A DNA stretch of 44,871 bases, from contig JAFTEM010000010.1 of assembly GCA_017453665.1 (NCBI GenBank), positions 1 to 44,871 of the forward strand, in the 5' to 3' direction. Position 1 is the first letter of the stretch; every line of letters starts with the position of its first letter. This stretch comes from a bacterium. Lineage in GTDB: Bacteria; Patescibacteria; JAEDAM01; Absconditabacterales; Absconditicoccaceae. A program made the position numbers and the translations under genes. The notes under the pieces are model-generated. The model was not told the DNA's origin. It was given only the letters and a program-made list of their open reading frames with translations, and did no database searches. Below, piece by piece: positions 31,865 to 42,472 of this stretch.

Positions 31865-32437
31865 ATGTATATACCATCACCATCGTATCACAACAATTAC
31901 CCGTTCTTAGAAGATCTTCTAAGAAGCGGCGCTAAAGCTCGGATTTCTCTTGGACTTGGTACGAATCTTCGGATTATTAAGGTTACTAAGAGAAATAAGA
32001 CGATTGCATATGGACAGTATCCCCACTTAGCTGGAGCACTGATCCATGTTGAACAGGATGCTAAAGATAAGCATCCAGATCTCTTCCCTAAGGACCAGTA
32101 TAACAACGAGAAACGACCTCATTTTCATCATTATTCTTCTGGAGCAAAACCTCGAGATTGGGATGATAAAGATCGACTCCTCTACCAGTTGGGAATGTAT
32201 TACTTGATGGATATCGAAATCTCTTGTAAAAAAAGAAGATTCTTCGTTAGGCCTATCAAGAGGGATGATGTCAAGGAAACTCATTCCAAGAAGAAGATGA
32301 GATTTAGAGTTGGGAAAGGCTCTTGTATTATCAACGCCTTCTTCAATCTTCTCACCGCCAATACCCTTCCACCTAAAAGAAGGAAGAAAAAAACCTTGGA
32401 CATGATTGCTGCAGAAAAAGCAGCTCAACAAAAATAA
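31865..32437 (+). CDS. Basic unknown protein, UGA-free and GC-richer
   Basis: The protein has 190 residues, is basic (tail KKRRFFVRPIKRDD, PPKRRKKKT) and has no membrane segment. The middle contains a His cluster (RPHFHHYSSG). It could bind nucleic acid, judging from charge only. All nine glycines are GGN and none is UGA, and the gene uses many C-ending codons, unlike its neighbours. It has a good promoter and a hairpin overlapping its stop, so it is an independent unit. I recognise no family. Confidence 0.75.
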   Translation: MYIPSPSYHNNYPFLEDLLRSGAKARISLGLGTNLRIIKVTKRNKTIAYGQYPHLAGALIHVEQDAKDKHPDLFPKDQYNNEKRPHFHHYSSGAKPRDWDDKDRLLYQLGMYYLMDIEISCKKRRFFVRPIKRDDVKETHSKKKMRFRVGKGSCIINAFFNLLTANTLPPKRRKKKTLDMIAAEKAAQQK

Positions 32438-32461
32438 AGTAGGATTTTCCCTACTTTATTT
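32432..32461. terminator. Bidirectional terminator
   Basis: A perfect 12-bp stem (32432-32443 with 32450-32461) and a 6-base loop overlap the stop of the + gene and lie 23 bases past the stop of the convergent minus-strand gene. Confidence 0.75.
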
Positions 32462-32483
32462 TCTTTATTGTGAGTTTTGTGTT

Positions 32484-33923
32484 TTAATCAGAGCTTAAAA
32501 TATCAATAATTCTATCAATCATTTCTGATGAAAGATTTCCTCCATATTCAGGCCTTGGTTGAAAGTCTGTTTGTAACATTTTTAACAATCTTTGAGGAGA
32601 TGGTTGTTCGTTATTCATATATCCGTTAACGAAATCTTCATATGAAGTTTCTCGATACTGACAGCTTGAATATTGATAAACTCCTTCTAGGTTTCCATCA
32701 ACACATAATCTTAATTGAACCTGACATGGGATATCATAGAATCCATTTTGGAATCTATATGCTTTTACGAATTGACCTGGTTGAACTTTTTCTCACCAAG
32801 GTGTTGTACAGATTTTTCAAAGATCTCTTACTTGAGCGACTTCTTGTTTTTCTGCTGAAATTGTATCACTTTGTGGTCATTGAACAATTTTAGGACTTGT
32901 TTTTGAATTTATATGTCCTTGAAGATCAAAATCAGCGTTTTCGTTTACAGCATGCTCTGGTGGTTGAATTAATTCATCCATTTTTTGAGAATTATATGTT
33001 GTATAGGCGAGCTTTTTTACTGTTCAGTATGATGAGTTACTTGATAAAGTTCCATCGTTTCATAGTGTTTCATCACAGGCTACTTGTGTATAACTTCATG
33101 AAAGTTTTCCGTTTTTACAAACTCTTCTTTCGATATTACAAACATTAATTGCATCAGCTCTTTGTTGGTAAGCAAGTACTGATTGACCATGTTCGATTTC
33201 ATATCATCGTGGAGTCATACATTCTCTTTCCTCGAATACCTTATCTTTTACTGTTTCATCTATTCAATAAAGTGTTACTACATATCTTATTGCTCATTCT
33301 GGTAATTGAATGATTTTTCATGCAAGAAGATATTCGAATACCATATTTAAGAATGCTGAGCGGTCTTCTAAGCTATCCCAAAGTTCTGAATATGCTTGCT
33401 TGGGTTGTTTGATTGTCGTTCCTCATGTAGTAATTTCTTCGATTGGTTCTTCTCAGGCAGCTCCGTGTTCTTGTTCTTCTTCTATAGGTTCTTCGTATGG
33501 TGTAGTTGGTAAAAATGCGTTTTCTCAGGTAGCGATTTCTGCTATTTCTGGGGTTCATGTTTTTAGTTCATTCAATCTTTTTTCTTCTCTTATTTTTGCT
33601 TTTTCTTCTTTTTCTTGTGCTGAAATGCTATTAATTTCTTCTAGTGTTGGAGGTAATAAATAATCGTAATTCATAGCTGCTCAATGCTCTGTAGATTGAT
33701 AGGTATCAAAGAGGTTATACGATTTTCCGTTATCTGCTAAAAATATCCATTTCATAGATTTATTATTTCTTTCTTCCCAATCAATACGGTAACTTTCATT
33801 AGCATTAGGATTCATATTTACCAAAATTGTTGTTCAGAAAAAAAGAATCAGCGTATATGCTATAAACGAAAGAATATGTGGTCAATGACTTTTTTTGAGT
33901 TTTCTTCCTCTTTTAACTACCAT
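32484..33923 (-). CDS. Membrane-anchored protein with two Cys-rich repeats
   Basis: The 479-residue protein starts with a basic stretch and one hydrophobic helix (ILSFIAYTLILFFGTTILV), so it is probably anchored with the bulk outside. An acidic, Pro/Glu-rich linker (about residues 100-170) precedes two similar modules: one with ECMTPRGYEIEHGQSVLAY ... VCNIERRVCKNGKLSGSY ... VAC, and one with ICTTPGGEKVQPGQFVKAY ... PCQVQLRLCVDGNLEGVY ... SSC. The four cysteines recur in register, suggesting two small disulfide domains per chain. I do not recognise the domain. The Cys pattern fits an extracytoplasmic adhesin-like or binding role, by inference only. Confidence 0.78.
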
Positions 33924-34030
33924 TATTCAATACCATATAGAATATATAAATCGTATTAATTATAGCTAAGAAAGGTTTATAATGCAAAAAATCGAGCAGA
34001 TTTTTTTGTTTTAAGCGACTTTTTTTAATT

Positions 34031-34063
34031 AAAAAAAATCCCAAAGTTGATTTAGGAACTTTG
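34031..34063 (-). terminator. Terminator behind the 422-residue membrane protein gene
   Basis: CAAAGTT (34042-34048) pairs with AACTTTG (34057-34063). On the minus strand it is followed by a T run (34031-34038). It lies 18 bases past the stop. Confidence 0.75.
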
Positions 34064-34080
34064 AGACTTTGTATATTTAA

Positions 34081-35349
34081 TTATAAATTTGCGTATGTTA
34101 ATTTAGCTCCTTTGATGCATCAATTTAAAGCATCTCTTTTTACTGCTTCAGCCCAATATGTTGCTTTAACATCTGATGTTTTAGCTAAATTCCAACCTTC
34201 TGCTAGTCCTTTCATTACCATATATACATCACAGCTAACAATCATATTAGGATCTGTTGTTGTTCCTATCATTTTCTTTTCTAATGCTGTTTTCATATAT
34301 GGATAATTTTCGTTTGATTTTGCTACATATGTAAACTTTTGAGAAGTAGAAGTTGATAATGGGATATTATATGTTGAAATCAAATGTTTAATAGCCTCAA
34401 TCATTGAAACTTGAGCTGTTAAATCTTGATTTTCATTTATTGTTGATATTGCGTTTTCAGAAGCTGTTGGCTCCTCTACTGCTTCGTTATTTTCTAGATT
34501 TTCTCAAGTAGTCGTTACTCCTGAAAGTGATTCTTCATCATAAATTGATTCTCATGAAAGAGAGAATCCATCAACTCTTCCTGTTATTTCATATAAGAAA
34601 TCCTCTACTTGTGTTTGCTCTTGTTGATTGATATCTTCTTGAACAACTTCTTCTCCTTTTATTCCATCAAAAAAGACTGAAATATTTTCTTTTGTCTTTT
34701 CAACAGCTGATGAATTAGAATAGATTATTCAAATAATTCCTCAAAGCATTACTAGAAGGAATACCCAAAAATATACTGATTTTAAAAGTCGTTTTCTTCG
34801 GATATTTCATGCCTTAAAACATACTCCAAGGAAGATAAGCATAGCAAATGCTCAGATTACTACTGCTATAAAATCTAATGAATCCCAGAAAAGGTATAAG
34901 ATTCCTCCAAATCCTAAGATTGCTAAAAGAAATACTAAGAAACGGTAAATTCCTGCACCTTCTGCTAAAGGTCTTCTTTTACTACGATTTATCTTTGTTT
35001 TAATATATTCAATATTAGATTCTGAAATAGGTTCTTCGTTTCTTGTTCTTCTTACTCCGATTTCTTTCTCCTCCTCTCCTCCAACATTTTCCTCTTTTTT
35101 CTCTGGAGTTTCAATCACTTTTTCTTGCGCGATTTTCTCTTTTACTATAGGATAAACTTCTTTTTTCTCTCCTTTATTGTTTTTATCTGATGAGAATACT
35201 GAAGCTCCAAGAAGGATAAGTATTAACACTAAAAAATTAATCCCTCATAGCGTATAGAAATGAACATCTCCTCGTAATGCTCCTATTATAAAGCTTTGGA
35301 TAACAAAAAAATATAATGCAAATGCTATTAAAAAACCTTTTTTCGCCAT
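34081..35349 (-). CDS. Multi-pass membrane protein with S-layer-homology-like C-terminus
   Basis: The 422-residue protein has two N-terminal helices (FLIAFALYFFVIQSFIIGAL; INFLVLILILLGASVF), a long charged loop, three more helices (FLVFLLAILGFGGILYLF, FIAVVIGAFAMLIFLGVCF, VYFGVFLLVMLGGIIGIIY), an acidic Ser/Thr-rich linker and a C-terminal domain of about 85 residues. That domain (SMIEAIKHLISTYNIP ... MVMKGLAEGWNL) has the helical spacing of S-layer homology repeats, but without their clear signature. UGA is a common Gly codon. Function unknown; surface anchoring is an inference. Confidence 0.75.
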
Positions 35350-35459
35350 GAGAATTACAATAAAGGGGTAAAATGTAGTTTCTTGATATTTTTTTTAGTA
35401 ATATTTTCAAGGAAAACTGAGAGATAAATGATTACTAAAATGTATCAGAATGAAAGAAG

Positions 35460-36512
35460 TTATTTTATTTTTTTACGATAAGGTATAGAATGGAGTCCTT
35501 TGCTTTTGAGTACTGAATCTAATGGAGGAATTGTTCTATCAACGGTATAAGGTCTTTCATGGATGAGAATAACATCTCACGGTTTTACATTTCTTAAACA
35601 ACGAACGAGGTCCTCTTTTGTTGTTCTTTTACTTCGATCACGAGTATCTATTGTCCAAAAAACTTTCTCATATCAATAGTCTCTCAAAAATTGGTTAAAC
35701 GTATTTTTATCTGAGGAAGTATTTCCGTAAGGGAATCTGAAATAAGGAGCAGGGCTAACTCAAGATTGTTCTATTTTCTCTTCTGTTTTTCTAAGTTCTG
35801 CGACTGCTGCTGGATATGAGATTTTTCTGAAGTTTGCATGAGAATTAGAATGGTTTCAGAACTCATGTCACATAGCACTTGCTGCTTGCATTACTGGATA
35901 ATATTGTTCTTTTATATTATTTCATATCAAAAAGAAGGTTGCTTTGTGACCTCTATCATATAGTGCTTTCGCTATTTCATAGGTATATGCTCATGGTCCA
36001 TCATCAATAGTTATAAACACAGCGTTTCTTGTATCGTATGCAATTTCATCTAGTGTTTTGTGATGACGGAGTCTTTTTTCATCTGCTATTAGAGAATCTT
36101 CTCTTAGGGGAATCGATTTTTCTTCATTATCTAAAGAGTCTTTAAATTGTTGATCTAAAGAATCTTTATGATGTTCTTGTGATGAAGAAATTGAATCAAG
36201 ACTGAGTGAATCTGTATTGAGAGAATCTATGCTTAAAGAATCTGTATTGAGGGAATCAATAAGTTCTTTCTCTATCTTTTCTTTATAGGAAATATTATGG
36301 CCATTTTCATCAAATCTATCCCAATCTTTATATTTTGCTGGATAACGGATGCCAGTTCCTACTTGTATTGGTTCTCAGTAGGAGACGTATTCAATATCTC
36401 ATGATAAATCTTCTTCTTGTTCTTGAGGTGTTGGATGAGGAGCATCCTTACATGCTGTTGGAAGAAGTAAAGATCCTGCTAATAATAGTTTTCAAAATGC
36501 TTTTTTAGACAT
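35460..36512 (-). CDS. Polysaccharide deacetylase (NodB domain) lipoprotein
   Basis: The 350-residue protein begins with a lipobox (LLLAGSLLLPTAC), so it is probably a lipid-anchored surface protein. Residues about 90-150 are a low-complexity linker with repeats of (N/I)xDSL. The catalytic domain from about 165 has the carbohydrate esterase 4 motifs: AVFITIDDGPG (motif 1), HEFGNHSNSHANF (motif 2, metal His), RFPYGN (motif 3), TIDTRDRS and DVILIHER (motif 5 His). Such enzymes remove N- or O-acetyl groups from peptidoglycan or surface glycans. It probably modifies the own envelope or a host glycan. The gene is preceded by DUF5662 on the same strand with a gap of about 100 bases. Confidence 0.92.
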
Positions 36513-36611
36513 TTTTATGATAGTGGATAAAAAATCCGACCAATATCATATCTTTTCGGTATTTTAATGTCAAGAGCAATATTTAGCTTGAAGACTTGTA
36601 TTTATTATTTT

Positions 36612-37172
36612 TTATCATTTCAATAATTTTTCATATTCTTCTTTGCTACATAATTCATTTCAAAGCTCTGTATATATGGCATGAGTGTTATTTTGTAGGT
36701 ATTCTCTTATTTCAGCTAGGATTGTTTTTTCTGTTGGGATAAATTGGTTAATATAATTTTTATCTTCCTCTGAAACAGCCAAGTAAGAGCTATCCATATG
36801 TAATCTCTTTAAAACAGGGAGATAGTATTCTTTGAAATCACTGTAATATTTAAGTACTGTATCATATGCATTGAGTGGTTTATCGGGCTTGGTAAGTGCC
36901 GCACACTCATAATCGAATATTGATTCTAATAGATCAAGGTCTGAAAATGGAACTCATTGTTTTAGATGATGAGATGCATGATCTCTATGATATTTTGAAG
37001 CACTTTCTTTTTCTCGAAACAGATAAAGCACGAGTTTATCCATATCATGTACTTTTGCTCTTTTTAAGAGTGCTTGTTTTTCGTCTTGTGTTAAATAGTT
37101 ATTTTTCTCTATGTAATATTGTAATGCTTTTCTGTGAAGGAAGGTGTATTTACAGTAATCAAAATTTCTCAT
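36612..37172 (-). CDS. DUF5662-like protein
   Basis: The 186-residue protein starts MRNFDYCKYTFLHRKALQYYIEKN. KVHDMDKLVLYLFREKESA and KYHRDHASHHLKQG follow. The HD-x-x-K and H-x-x-HH arrangement over helices resembles DUF5662, a family with metal-binding His/Asp and unknown activity (HD-domain-like). The rest is helical and charged; UGA at the last residue before TAA gives a terminal Gly. No membrane segment. Assignment is by pattern, not by search. Confidence 0.75.
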
Positions 37173-37248
37173 TAGAAGGGCTATTTAGGGTTAAAAACAA
37201 GGTAATTTAGTAGTAATGAATTGGGATAAAATTACAAACACTTTAATC

Positions 37249-37276
37249 TTGACATTTAATATCCTTTTTATATTAT
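37249..37276 (+). promoter_or_regulatory. Strong promoter of the UGA-free surface protein gene
   Basis: A perfect TTGACA (37249-37254), a 16-base spacer and TATTAT (37271-37276), about 52 bases before the ATG at 37329. The same CTTGACA string also starts the promoter at 9031. Confidence 0.65.
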
Positions 37277-37328
37277 CTCTCTCACGAAAAGAAAAAACGA
37301 ATACAAAAAACCTCAAACGTACAGTATT

Positions 37329-38096
37329 ATGAAGAAGAAAGACTATTCTTTACTGGTAACCGCCCTTATCGGTGTTGCCCTTCTAATTGCACTGCTGTTC
37401 ACTTTGAAAAAAGAAGATCAGCAAAGTTACAAACCAGCCACATCTGAGGAAGTTGATTCTGTTTCCTTCAAGGCACGACGAGGTGTGCACGTCGATGGAT
37501 ACAAGAAGACTCCACTCAAGTCGCGTCCTGTTATCCCAAGCATTACTCGCTCGGAGGATGGGATAACCCAAGTTATTGGTAACGATAGCGTTGAAGTTTG
37601 CACTGACATTCCTGGTGGCAAACAATATGCGATTATTATCGAAACAGGAAGACGCACTCCTCTCTGGGGACTCTTCAATGAGGCTGGTGACTCCCTTGAA
37701 TGGGAGTACTCTACACAGGTATTGAGGCTTGATGAAGCCACATACCACGCAAAATTGCTTGAATATCACCCGAACGATGAACCTAGCGAAATCCCGTTCT
37801 GGGTTGAGGAATTTACTGACTCTATTCCAGAGAATCATTATTGCACCATCACTCTTGCAGAGATTGATGAGACAGCTGATGGTAGTGAAAGGATAGATTC
37901 TATCTGTTCTGGAGTTACACGCTTCCCCGCCTTTGCTTCTGGGACTGCTATGGTTCAAAGAGCTGGTGAGAAATCTAGCCGAGTCTATATCAAGGTTTCA
38001 CAACCTGGGATTATTAGCCTAACCATTAGTTCAGCTGATGATGCTTGTGGATATGCATTGCTTGGTGAATGAAAAAGAATTTTGCACTCTTCTTAA
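37329..38096 (+). CDS. Unknown membrane-anchored protein, UGA-free up to its last codons
   Basis: A signal anchor (DYSLLVTALIGVALLIALLFTL) is followed by an extracytoplasmic body of about 215 residues with beta-rich segments (QVIGNDSVEVCTDIPGGKQY, RVYIKVSQPGIISLTIS). Up to position 38069 there are 17 glycines, all GGN; the only in-frame UGA is at 38070-38072. Read as Gly the protein continues for seven more residues to TAA 38094-38096 (255 residues); read as stop it ends at ...YALLGE (247). A terminator starts two bases later. The gene is visibly more GC-rich, with many C/G-ending codons. Import from a standard-code organism with the old stop now read through fits these facts, though strong codon selection is an alternative. 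No family recognised. Confidence 0.8.
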
Positions 38097-38097
38097 G

Positions 38098-38133
38098 AGA
38101 CCTTCCTTGAAATCCAAGGAGGTCTTTTTTTTA
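38098..38133 (+). terminator. Terminator of the UGA-free surface protein gene
   Basis: AGACC/GGTCT with an inner CCTTG/CAAGG stem (38098-38125) followed by eight T. The next 160 bases to 38295 hold no gene I can support. Confidence 0.8.
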
Positions 38134-38295
38134 GCATTTTGACTATAAAAACTTGATTTGTGGATTCGTTCTCTTATATAGATATCATATTCCCAAGGTT
38201 TGCATTGGAAAATGTTACTGAAAAACCTTTCAAAATATTTTTGAATACAACGCTTTATATATTCATAAAAAAGATTTACTCTCTTATTTAAAAGC

Positions 38296-38502
38296 ATGAA
38301 AAAAATTAAATGATCAGAAATTCCACATCTTGTTGATGAGAAATTTTATGATGATTACTTTGATGAAGAAGATATTGAAGAAATGGAGGCTATTGAAAAT
38401 ATGGATATTAATGATATTCATGAAATCGATAACTTAGAAGAAAAAAAGAAGGAATATGCGGAGATAGCAAAGAACACGATAAATATTATTCATGATTTAT
38501 AA
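38296..38502 (+). CDS. Small acidic protein, 68 residues
   Basis: MKKIKGSEIPHLVDEKF, then a run of Asp/Glu-rich helix (DDYFDEEDIEEMEAIEN) and a final KNTINIIHDL. UGA at codon 6 encodes Gly. It is strongly acidic, probably cytoplasmic and helical, with no known family. Its last bases overlap the next small frame, pointing to coupled translation in front of the ABC exporter genes. Confidence 0.55.
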
Positions 38503-38749
38503 AATTTTAATCCTTGTTGTGGGTAATAATATGAGTATTCCTACTTTAAATAGGATCAAAATGCTTTCAGCAACGGCAACAGTTACAGATATCTCAACCT
38601 CAGTAACAGTTAATATTCCATCAAAGTTGAATATTAAAAATAACAAAGCATTTGAAAGCTTCTTAACAGATGCTATTAATGATTATGAGAGCAGTCATAA
38701 CGTTGACCCGCTCTTTTTTATTCTTTATCATAGAAAACTTAAAATTTAA
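38492..38749 (+). CDS. Small hypothetical protein upstream of the ABC exporter
   Basis: This 85-residue frame from ATG 38492 overlaps the acidic protein gene. A later start at ATG 38531 (MSIPTLNRIKML) is equally possible. The middle (ATATVTDISTSVTVNIPSKL) is beta-like and the end helical. It contains no glycine-UGA to test the code. It is the weakest gene call in this run; support comes only from overlap and position. Confidence 0.4.
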   Translation: MIYKILILVVGNNMSIPTLNRIKMLSATATVTDISTSVTVNIPSKLNIKNNKAFESFLTDAINDYESSHNVDPLFFILYHRKLKI

Positions 38750-38811
38750 TCCCCTAGCAATCTGCATCAAAATCACTACATTTTCATCACTCTTCTTAAT
38801 TAAAAAGATTC

Positions 38812-40572
38812 ATGATAAAAATATTCCAACAACTCTCAAAAAAAGAAATAGGGCTTATGCTCTTAAGCATTCTCCTTGTTTTTTTACAAGTTCGATTAGA
38901 CTTAGAGCTTCCACAGTATATGGGGAATATTGCTAAACTTGTTGAGTCTGAAGGAAGTTCAATCTCTGAGATTGTTTCTCAATGAGAGATGATGCTTTTA
39001 ATTACGCTTTGAAGTGTTTGAATTTCTGTACTTCTTGTACTGATCTCTTCTAAAATTGCTGCTAATTTCTCTGCCAAACTCAGATTTAGAATCTATGAAA
39101 AAGTACAAAACTTTTCTATGGAGAATGTAAAAGAATTTTCTATTGCCTCATTGATTACTAGGGAAACGAATGATGTTACTCAGATTCAAGCAGCTGTTGT
39201 CCAAGGACTTCAGATTTTTACTAAAGCTCCGATTCTTGCTACATGGGCGATAATTAAAATTCTTGATAAGAATCCTGTTTGGTCTACAGCAACTGCTGTA
39301 GCTATAGGAGTACTTTTTATTTTAGCAGCGTTAGCACTTATTCTTGTGATTCCTAAATTTAAACTTATCCAAAAACTCGTAGATAAAGTAAATAATGTTG
39401 CTAGAGAACATATTAATTGAATAAGAGTTGTTAGGGCTTATAATGCCGATAGTTATCAAGAAGAAAAGTTTTGAGTAGCGAATACCAATCTTATGAAAAC
39501 AAATCTTTTCACTTCTAGAGCGATGTCGCTCCTCATGCCATCTGTTGATACAATCATGAATATCTTAACTGTTGCGGTTTATTTTCTTGGAGCTGTCATG
39601 ATTGCCAAAGTTGCAGCATCAGAAAGGCTTGTGCTATTTTCAGATATGATGGTCTTTTCTTCCTATGCTATGCAACTTATTATTTCTTTTGTTATGCTCG
39701 TATTTGTGCTTGTCCTTATCCCTTGAGCTGCTGTTTCTGCTAGAAGAATTGCTCAGGTCCTTAATACTGAAAGTGCTATAAAAGATTGAGAAGTTAACTG
39801 AAAAAAATGATGATCTGAAACTATTGTTGAGTTTAAGGATGTTAGCTTTAAATATCCTGATGCTGAAGAAGAAGTCCTCTCTCATATCTCATTTACTGCC
39901 AAAAGGTGAGAAACAATAGCGCTTATTTGAGCAACTTGATGTTGAAAATCTACTATTGTTAATCTTATACCAAGGTTCTATGATTGCACAAGTTGAGAAG
40001 TCCTTGTTGATTGAGTTAATGTCAAAGCATATAAACAAAAGGCATTAAGAGAGAAAATAGGATATATTCCTCAAAAAGCATTTCTTTTTAGGGGGAACAT
40101 TAAAGAAAACATTCTTTTTTGAATGAAAAAAGAAGCAAAAACTACTGAAGTACTTCAAGAAGCATCTGAACTCTCTGAATCACAGGAATTTATTAATGAA
40201 CTTAAGGATGGATATGAGCACTATGTTGCTCTTTGAGGAACGAATCTTTCTTGAGGACAAAAACAAAGACTTTCTATTGCTAGAGCGATTGCAAGAAAGC
40301 CTAGGATTCTTATCTTTGATGATTCATTTTCTGCACTTGATTATAAAACCGATCTTAAACTTAGAAATAATCTTAAGAAGATTCTTTTAGGCTCAACAAT
40401 ATTTATTGTTGCACAAAGGATAGGAACGATAAAACATGCAGATAAGATTCTTGTTATCGAAGATGGGAAATGCGTCTGAATAGGAAAGCATGATGAATTA
40501 TTAAAAAATTGTGAGGTTTATAAAGAAATTGCACTCTCTCAACTCTCAGAAGAAGAATTAAAGAATACTTAA
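38812..40572 (+). CDS. ABC exporter half-transporter with degenerate ATP site
   Basis: The 586-residue protein has a six-helix type IV exporter membrane domain (residues ~1-320) and a nucleotide-binding domain. Walker A GATGCGKST is at 373-381 with several UGA glycines, Q-loop IGYIPQKAFLF, and a canonical signature LSGGQKQRLS from 479. Walker B ends in D503-D504 instead of Asp-Glu, and the switch His is replaced by Gln (IVAQR, Q535). Asp for Glu and loss of the His are typical of the non-catalytic subunit of heterodimeric exporters such as TM287/288. It is followed after 31 bases by the partner subunit. Substrate unknown (lipid, peptide or drug). Confidence 0.93.
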
Positions 40573-40603
40573 ATATTTTTAGCTAATAGCTTATTCCACG
40601 ATT

Positions 40604-42457
40604 ATGGAAGAAAAAGATGTTCAAGAAAAAGAAAGCTCTCGTGAAAGGCAACGCGCCTGAGGAAGGGGGCCATGAAGAGGATGACGCTATGTTGATCCTT
40701 CAGAAAGAACAGCAAAAGATCCTAAGAAAGCTGCTAAGAATATTTTCCGTTATTTTAAAAAATATCTTCCTTTATTTTCTATCGCTATTATTACCTCAAT
40801 TTTAAGTAGTGTATTTTCTCTTATCTGACCGAGTTATCTTTCTAAGATTACTAACCTCATTGTTGAATGACTTGATGGGGTGATTAATATGGAAGCCGTT
40901 AGGAATATCTGAATTCTTCTTTTAGTACTTTATCTTTGATCTTGAATACTTTGAATGGTTCAATGATTTATTACGGCAACCCTTACTGCTAGGATGTCGC
41001 TTCATATGAGATGAGATATTATTAAGAAACTTAATAAACTTCCTATTAAATTCTATGATAAAAATACTACTTGAGATATTCTTTCTAGAATTACTAATGA
41101 TGTATTTTTATTAACTAATAATTTAAGTAATTCTCTAACTACGCTTGTTGTTTCTAGTATTATGTTAATAGGTTCACTTGTGTTAATGCTTGTTACTAAT
41201 CTTATTCTTACCTTTACTGCGATACTTACTGTTCTTATTTGAGCAGTATTTGTGTTCATTGTTATGAAGAAAGGACAAAAGCATTTTGATAACCAGCAGA
41301 GTTATCTTTGAAAAATCAATGGACATGTGGAAGAAGCTTTTAGTGGACACACAGTGGTTAAGGCCTACAATGCAGAAGATGAAATGAAAGAGAGATTTCT
41401 TGAATTAAATGATACCCTTAAAAAACATACCTTTATGGCTGAATGTCTTTCTTGAATTGCTATGCCTATTATTATTTTTATTGATAATCTTTGATATGTT
41501 ATTGTTGCCGTGGTTTGAGCTATTCTTGCCTTCCAAGGAAGTATTAGTTTTTGAGTGATTGTTGCGTTTTTAGTATACATTAGATATTTTAGTCAACCAC
41601 TTACTCAGATTTCTTGATTAACTCAAAGACTTCAGGTTGCAGCAGCTGCTGCTGAAAGGATCTTTGATTTTCTTAATGAGGAAGAAATGGAAGATGAGTC
41701 AGATAAGATTAAGAATAACAGGTTTATTCAATGAGCTATTGAATTTAAAAATGTTAAGTTTTGATATGATCCTTCTAGAGTTATTATTCACAATCTCAAT
41801 TTACAAGCTAAAGCTTGAAGTAAAATAGCGATTGTTTGACCTACTTGAGCTGGGAAAACTACTATCGTTAATCTTTTAATGAGGTTTCATGAGATTGATG
41901 AAGGTAGTATTTGTATTGATGGTAGGGATATTAGAAGTATGAGTAGGGAGTATATTCATAGTTTATTTTGTATGGTGTTACAAGATACTTGGATTTTTGA
42001 AGGGTCTATAAGAGAAAATATTGTATATAATAAAGAAGGAGTTAGCGATGAAGAAGTAATTAAGGCTGCAAAAGCGGTTGGTATTCATCACTTTATTACT
42101 ACCCTACCTAAGGGATATGATACTGTTTTAGATGAAAAAGTATCATTGTCTATGGGACAAAAACAACAACTTACTATTGCTAGAGCTATGGTATATAATG
42201 CTCCTATGTTGATATTAGATGAAGCTACTTCTTCTATTGATACTAGGACAGAGAAGTATATTCAAGATGCTATGGATAGTCTTATGGAGAATAGGACTTC
42301 CTTTATTATTGCTCATAGATTATCTACTATTAAGAATGCGGATCTTATTCTTGTTCTTAAAGATTGAGATATTATTGAATCTTGAAATCATGAGAGTTTG
42401 ATGAAAAAGAATGGATTCTATACTGAACTTTATAATTCTCAGTTTTCTGAGGGGTAA
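40604..42457 (+). CDS. ABC exporter half-transporter, catalytic partner with RG-rich N-terminus
   Basis: The protein has 617 residues. A hydrophilic N-terminal tail of about 40 residues is rich in Arg/Gly (RQRAGGRGPGRGGRY) before the membrane domain. The nucleotide-binding domain has Walker A GPTGAGKTT at 412-420, Walker B with D539-E540 (ILDEATSSID) and the switch His571 (IIAHRLST), all canonical. The signature is LSMGQ at 515 instead of LSGGQ. This mirrors the first subunit: one complete catalytic site forms from this Walker A/B and the partner's LSGGQ, and one degenerate site. The pair is an exporter operon. UGA supplies most Gly, including three in the RG tail. Confidence 0.93.
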
Positions 42458-42472
42458 GAGGATTTTAAAGTT

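Noticed and set aside
33310..33663. A 117-residue + strand frame rich in Ser and Cys
   Set aside because: It lies antisense inside the 479-residue Cys-repeat gene and shows no motif or start context.
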